9,155 nucleotides of DNA, taken from the NCBI GenBank assembly GCA_947460525.1, contig CANHIV010000016.1, positions 1 through 9,155 on the forward strand, given 5' to 3'. The position numbers and the translations under genes were made by a program. The DNA comes from Flavobacteriales bacterium (GTDB lineage Bacteria; Bacteroidota; Bacteroidia; Flavobacteriales_D; Sanyastnellaceae). A model generated the notes under the pieces. The model had not been told where the DNA came from, did no database searches, and saw only the letters and a list, made by a program, of their open reading frames with translations. Within the stretch, counting starts at the first letter, position 1. Each line of letters starts with the position of its first letter. Positions 6,400 through 9,155 of this stretch are shown piece after piece.

Positions 6400-7560
6400 A
6401 TGATTCTCAAAAATTTTATTCTAACTTTTATAACATTTCTTATTAGTCAAGTAATTGCATACTGCCAGCCACCTCAATGTATACCATACCAAGCAATCGC
6501 ACGGGATGCTTCAGGCAACACAGTTGTAAACCAGAATATTGGTCTTCGATTTTCTATTCATAACCTGTCGAACACGGGACCAATAATTTGGCAAGAAGAG
6601 CAATCTGTTCTCTCCAGCGCACTAGGAGTAATTATAACCAAGTTAGGATTAACTAATGACCTCGACTCCATTGATTGGGTGCATGATGATAAATACCTTC
6701 AAGTAGAAATGGATATATCAGGGGGCACAAACTATTCAGATATGGGGACAGAGCAGATGGAAAGTGTGCCCTATGCTTTAATGGCAGGAAAGGCAGGAAA
6801 TGGTATTTCCTATGTTTCCTTAACTGGTGATACGCTCTATCTCGAAAATGGGAGCTTCATTATCATACCCGGAATAAGCTCCGCCAACCATCCCAATCCA
6901 GAAATCGTATCGAATCATTCCTGTGGCGCCGAGAATATTCACAATCTCAATTTGACTTATGGGACAATGACTGATCAAGAGGGTAATGAGTACAAGACAA
7001 TTGTTATAGGAACGCAGGAGTGGATGGCGGAAAATCTAAAGACTCGGTTTTATGGTAATGGGGATGGAATACCCAATGCATCGAATTGCTGTTCCCATTA
7101 TTACGACTTTGATGAGTCATACTCTTGTCCCCACGGAATGACTTACAATTGGTACGTATGCACTGACTCACGGCAACTTTGTCCTGTGGGGTGGCACGTA
7201 CCTTCAGATGCGGAATGGACTGTTCTTTCAGACTTTTTAGGTGGGAATGAAATTGCAGGTGGTAAAATGAAAACTATTGGCAATCTGACTGATTCCTCAG
7301 GTTTTTGGCTTTCTCCTAACGAAGGCGCTAGCAATATTAGCGGGTTTTCAGCTTTACCTAGCGGAGCGTTTTCTCATAACATGAATGGAGGTTTCATGGA
7401 GTTTCTTTCAATAAATAATTTTGGATATTATTGGAGCTCAACTTCAATAAATGCAGAAAGTTCATATTACCGAGTGCTCACATATAACAGCGAGAGCATT
7501 ATCAGAAACTATTACTCAAAACTATCGGAATACTCTGTTAGATGTGTTAGAAATCAATGA
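6400..7560 (+). CDS. Secreted FISUMP-domain protein 3
   Basis: A 386-residue protein. Signal peptide 1-22 (ILTFITFLISQVIAYC, Q23 next); AYC is not a good lipobox. The shared module, about 24-130, is the most diverged of the set: HNLSNTGPIIWQEEQ, INWxx replaced by IDWVHDDKYLQVEMDISGG, and MGTEQMESVPYALMAG. Its codon choice is more A/T-rich, so it has not been homogenised with the others. Linker GDTLYLENGSFIIIPGISSAN. FISUMP domain about 173-386: CGAENIHN, GNEYKTIVIGTQEWMAENLK, CPHGMTYNWYVC, LCPVGWHVPSDAEW, GFSALPSGA, YYWSST and the end SVRCVRNQ. It has an unusual double Cys (NASNCCSHYY) where the paralogues have an Asn/Trp-rich loop, and an extra Cys at PPQCIPYQ just after the signal peptide. 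Starts 35 bp after the previous stop. Confidence 0.9.
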   Translation: MILKNFILTFITFLISQVIAYCQPPQCIPYQAIARDASGNTVVNQNIGLRFSIHNLSNTGPIIWQEEQSVLSSALGVIITKLGLTNDLDSIDWVHDDKYLQVEMDISGGTNYSDMGTEQMESVPYALMAGKAGNGISYVSLTGDTLYLENGSFIIIPGISSANHPNPEIVSNHSCGAENIHNLNLTYGTMTDQEGNEYKTIVIGTQEWMAENLKTRFYGNGDGIPNASNCCSHYYDFDESYSCPHGMTYNWYVCTDSRQLCPVGWHVPSDAEWTVLSDFLGGNEIAGGKMKTIGNLTDSSGFWLSPNEGASNISGFSALPSGAFSHNMNGGFMEFLSINNFGYYWSSTSINAESSYYRVLTYNSESIIRNYYSKLSEYSVRCVRNQ

Positions 7561-7595
7561 TGTGACCTTAAATGAACAAACTAGTTTAAAAACCA

Positions 7596-8561
7596 ATGAG
7601 AACGGCCCTATTGATATTTGTTGGAATATTTTCATTTAAAGAAATTATTGCCCAACCCCCAGCCCTAATTCCCTACCAAGCCATCGCTCGCGATGCCTCC
7701 GGTAATGCGGTGTTGAGTCAAAACATCGGCCTGCGATTTTCGATTCACGATCAAACCATCACAGGCAATGTGGTTTGGCAAGAAGTGCAAACAGTACTTT
7801 CCAATTCGCTCGGTGTGGTTGTCACGAGCTTAGGTTCAGTGAGCGATTTGTCGACCGTGAACTGGGCGCAAGGCGATAAGTTTCTGCAAGTGGAAATGGA
7901 TATAACCGGTGGAACGAGTTACAGCGACATGGGTACACAACAGATGATGAGCGTGCCGTATTCGTTGTATGCGGGGCAAGCCGGACAGGCTAATCAAGTC
8001 GGTGGTTCGAGTTTAAGCCTGGGAGATAGTCATGCAGGTGGGGTTATTGTTTACTTGGATCAAACCAGGCAGCATGGTTTAGTCATGGCGGATAGTGTGT
8101 TTTCGGCTGATGGAATGATTTTGGGCTATCGTGGCTTGGTTGGGGGGGGAAGTTTTTGGGTGGACACAGATGTGTCAATTGGATCTGGTGATATAAATAC
8201 CGAATCGTTGTTTGCATCGAGTAATGTTTCTAGTACGAATAGCGTGCTCTCATACGTGGTAAACTCGAATCATGGTGGTTATGATGATTGGTTTATCCCT
8301 AGTCGAGATGAACTAAGAAGAATTTACTTCAATATATTTCTGCCTGGCGTTTTCAACATTCCGGAAGGTGAGTATATCAGTTCCTCCGGACGATCAATAA
8401 AATTCGGAACTGTAGGCAATGCATTCGTTGATGGCTATGTCGTTGATGCAGTTGGTTTTTGGAATGGATTAACGAGTCAATGGGTAGCAATTAGTGTTTA
8501 TGATTATAGGGTTCAACCAAATCTGATGTCGTCAAAATTCCTAATGCTCCGCAAATTTTAA
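7596..8561 (+). CDS. Secreted DUF1566/Lcl-type protein with shared N-terminal module
   Basis: A 321-residue protein. Signal peptide 1-19 (ALLIFVGIFSFKEIIA, Q20 next). Shared module about 21-127 (LIPYQAIARDASGNAVLSQ ... GTQQMMSVPYSLYAG). The C-terminal domain (about 140-321) is not FISUMP but resembles DUF1566, the C-terminal domain type of legionella collagen-like protein Lcl: HAGGVIVYLDQTRQHGLVMAD, then GGYDDWFIPSRDELRRIY, YISSSG and the closing RKF. The usual YWSS appears as YISSS and the closing V-A-V is weakened, so it is a diverged member. An 8-G tract at 8142-8149 encodes Gly183-185. A one-base loss creates a stop at 8194-8196; a one-base gain creates one at 8189-8191. Follows the previous gene by 35 bp; the next gene's ATG directly abuts its TAA. 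Role probably extracellular binding, inferred from fold type only. Confidence 0.85.
   Translation: MRTALLIFVGIFSFKEIIAQPPALIPYQAIARDASGNAVLSQNIGLRFSIHDQTITGNVVWQEVQTVLSNSLGVVVTSLGSVSDLSTVNWAQGDKFLQVEMDITGGTSYSDMGTQQMMSVPYSLYAGQAGQANQVGGSSLSLGDSHAGGVIVYLDQTRQHGLVMADSVFSADGMILGYRGLVGGGSFWVDTDVSIGSGDINTESLFASSNVSSTNSVLSYVVNSNHGGYDDWFIPSRDELRRIYFNIFLPGVFNIPEGEYISSSGRSIKFGTVGNAFVDGYVVDAVGFWNGLTSQWVAISVYDYRVQPNLMSSKFLMLRKF
8142..8149 (+). repeat. G8 homopolymer in coding sequence
   Basis: Eight consecutive G within GTT-GGG-GGG-GGA of the DUF1566 gene. It is the longest G run in the window and a candidate slipped-strand mispairing site; both +1 and -1 shifts reach a stop codon within about 20 codons. 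Confidence 0.8.
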
Positions 8562-9155
8562 ATGATGAATTACAAGCTACTCATTTCCGCTATTTCCATA
8601 TTCTTGATAGAAGTTTTTCTATTGGGAACTTCAGCGTTTTCCCAATCCCTCACCATGTGGACATTTTCCACATGCGCATCCGGTGACCCTGCATTGAGCT
8701 GGACAGCCGGTGAAACCGTCATCTTCACGGGAGACAATGGTACGAACTTCCTTACACAGGGATTTCAGCAGCCCAATTTTGAAGATGCCGATGGTGATGG
8801 TTACAGCACCGTCGATGGTGATTGTGACGATAATAACCCTGCCGTGAACCCTGGCGCAACCGAGGTTTGCAACGGCATCGACGACAACTGCAACACCCAA
8901 ATCGATGAGGGCTTTGATGCAGATGGTGATACGTTTACCTCGTGCAACGGTGATTGTGATGACACTAACCCTGCGGTTTACCCGGGGGCTGTTGATCTCG
9001 ATGACAACATCGATAACGACTGCGACGAGCTCATTGATGAAAATGCGGATGGCGACGGAGACGGTGAAACACCCGAGGAGGGCGATTGTGACGATACAAA
9101 CCCGGATGTGAACTCATCGGCGGTAGAGTTATGCAACGGTATCGACGATAACTGC
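8562..9155 (+). CDS. Secreted MopE-type repeat protein, 3' end outside window
   Basis: The open frame starts with ATGATG at 8562 (8565 is an equally possible start) immediately after the TAA at 8559-8561, so translation is probably coupled. 198 codons are visible and no stop is reached. Signal peptide 1-27 (LLISAISIFLIEVFLLGTSAFS, Q28 next). Residues about 35-72 (LSWTAGETVIF, FLTQGFQQPNF) are the start type common in Bacteroidota secreted proteins. From residue 74, Asp/Cys-rich repeats of 44 residues follow: DADGDGY, GDCDDNNPAVNPGA, EVCNGIDDNC, QIDEG. These match the putative metal-binding MopE motif (PF11617). The D-D-DG-D spacing is also calcium-loop-like. Metal binding is inferred from the family. 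A C-terminal type IX sorting domain may lie beyond the window; none is visible. Confidence 0.85.
   Translation, partial: MMNYKLLISAISIFLIEVFLLGTSAFSQSLTMWTFSTCASGDPALSWTAGETVIFTGDNGTNFLTQGFQQPNFEDADGDGYSTVDGDCDDNNPAVNPGATEVCNGIDDNCNTQIDEGFDADGDTFTSCNGDCDDTNPAVYPGAVDLDDNIDNDCDELIDENADGDGDGETPEEGDCDDTNPDVNSSAVELCNGIDDNC
8781..9155 (+). repeat. MopE-type 132-bp coding repeats (2 full, 1 partial)
   Basis: Unit 1 is 8781-8912 (residues 74-117), unit 2 is 8913-9044 (118-161), unit 3 starts at 9045 and is cut by the window end. Each full unit is 44 codons. Unit 1 has Cys 88, 103 and 110. Unit 2 loses the Cys equivalent to 103 (AVDLDDNIDNDC) but has one at 128 in a preceding loop. The array probably continues past the window. 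Confidence 0.8.

Noticed and set aside
3914..7560. Diversity-generating retroelement (lectin-like C-termini as variable regions)
   Set aside because: No reverse transcriptase and no near-identical template/variable pair with A-specific changes; the C-terminal halves differ by ordinary divergence and indels.
7451..7639. 62-codon plus-strand frame bridging two genes
   Set aside because: Overlaps the FISUMP C-terminus (SVRCVRNQ) and the next signal peptide, both clearly in other frames.
8525..8609. Frameshifted C-terminus of the DUF1566 gene (alternative frame reading DVVKIPNAPQ...)
   Set aside because: The annotated frame retains the family-like ending RKF and stops exactly at the next start; the alternative reading is probably accidental.
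8631..8900. Minus-strand 89-codon frame
   Set aside because: Antisense shadow of the MopE repeats; Val/Ile/Thr-rich without motifs.
8905..9111. Plus-strand 68-codon frame inside the MopE-type gene
   Set aside because: Out of frame with the repeat protein; its Met/Thr-rich product is a by-product of GAT/GAC-rich repeat DNA.

Overview
The window looks like a chromosomal piece of a Bacteroidota genome, probably an environmental Flavobacteriales-type or related lineage; I cannot place it lower. Evidence: secreted proteins built on the 'PYQAIARDASGN...GDKFLQVEMD...GTQQMMSVPYALYA' N-terminal module common in this phylum; FISUMP and DUF1566 domains; a start of the 'LSWTAGE...LTQGFQQP' type; a TAnnTTTG-type -7 promoter box; starts with A/T-rich leaders and no clear Shine-Dalgarno sequence; and signal peptides that nearly all put a Gln right after the predicted signal peptidase I site.

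Layout. (1) 1-191, minus strand: 5' part of a small DUF2188 protein. (2) 192-708: non-coding divergent spacer with a 10-bp phased repeat array and short dyads. (3) 709-1599: exported protein of unknown function with a coiled-coil centre and a C-terminal beta domain; just behind it is a short CxC protein gene (1623-1814) whose 3' end may be frameshifted. (4) 1866-1873: good -7 promoter candidate, from which a long same-strand cluster appears to run to the window end. (5) 1927-8561: five paralogous secreted proteins sharing one N-terminal module of about 110 residues with different C-termini: a tail-fibre-like end (1927), three FISUMP domains (3914, 5162, 6400) and a DUF1566/Lcl-type domain (7596). 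Two small secreted paralogues (3013, 3544) lie between the first and second large genes. (6) 8562-window end: start of a secreted protein with MopE-type Asp-rich putative metal-binding repeats, beginning directly at the stop codon of the preceding gene.

How it fits together. This reads as one expanding surface or secreted protein locus. The N-terminal module stays similar at DNA level (119 bp are identical between two copies), while the C-terminal domains, probably of C-type-lectin-like fold, have diverged or been exchanged. Signs of active rearrangement are a tandem duplication of the small gene, a relic of what looks like a deleted second copy of the first large gene (3471-3543), and an 8-G tract inside the DUF1566 gene where a one-base slip either way truncates the protein. 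A diversifying set of extracellular binding or adhesion proteins is the simplest reading. That role is inference: no ligand, catalytic site or experimentally known member is recognisable.
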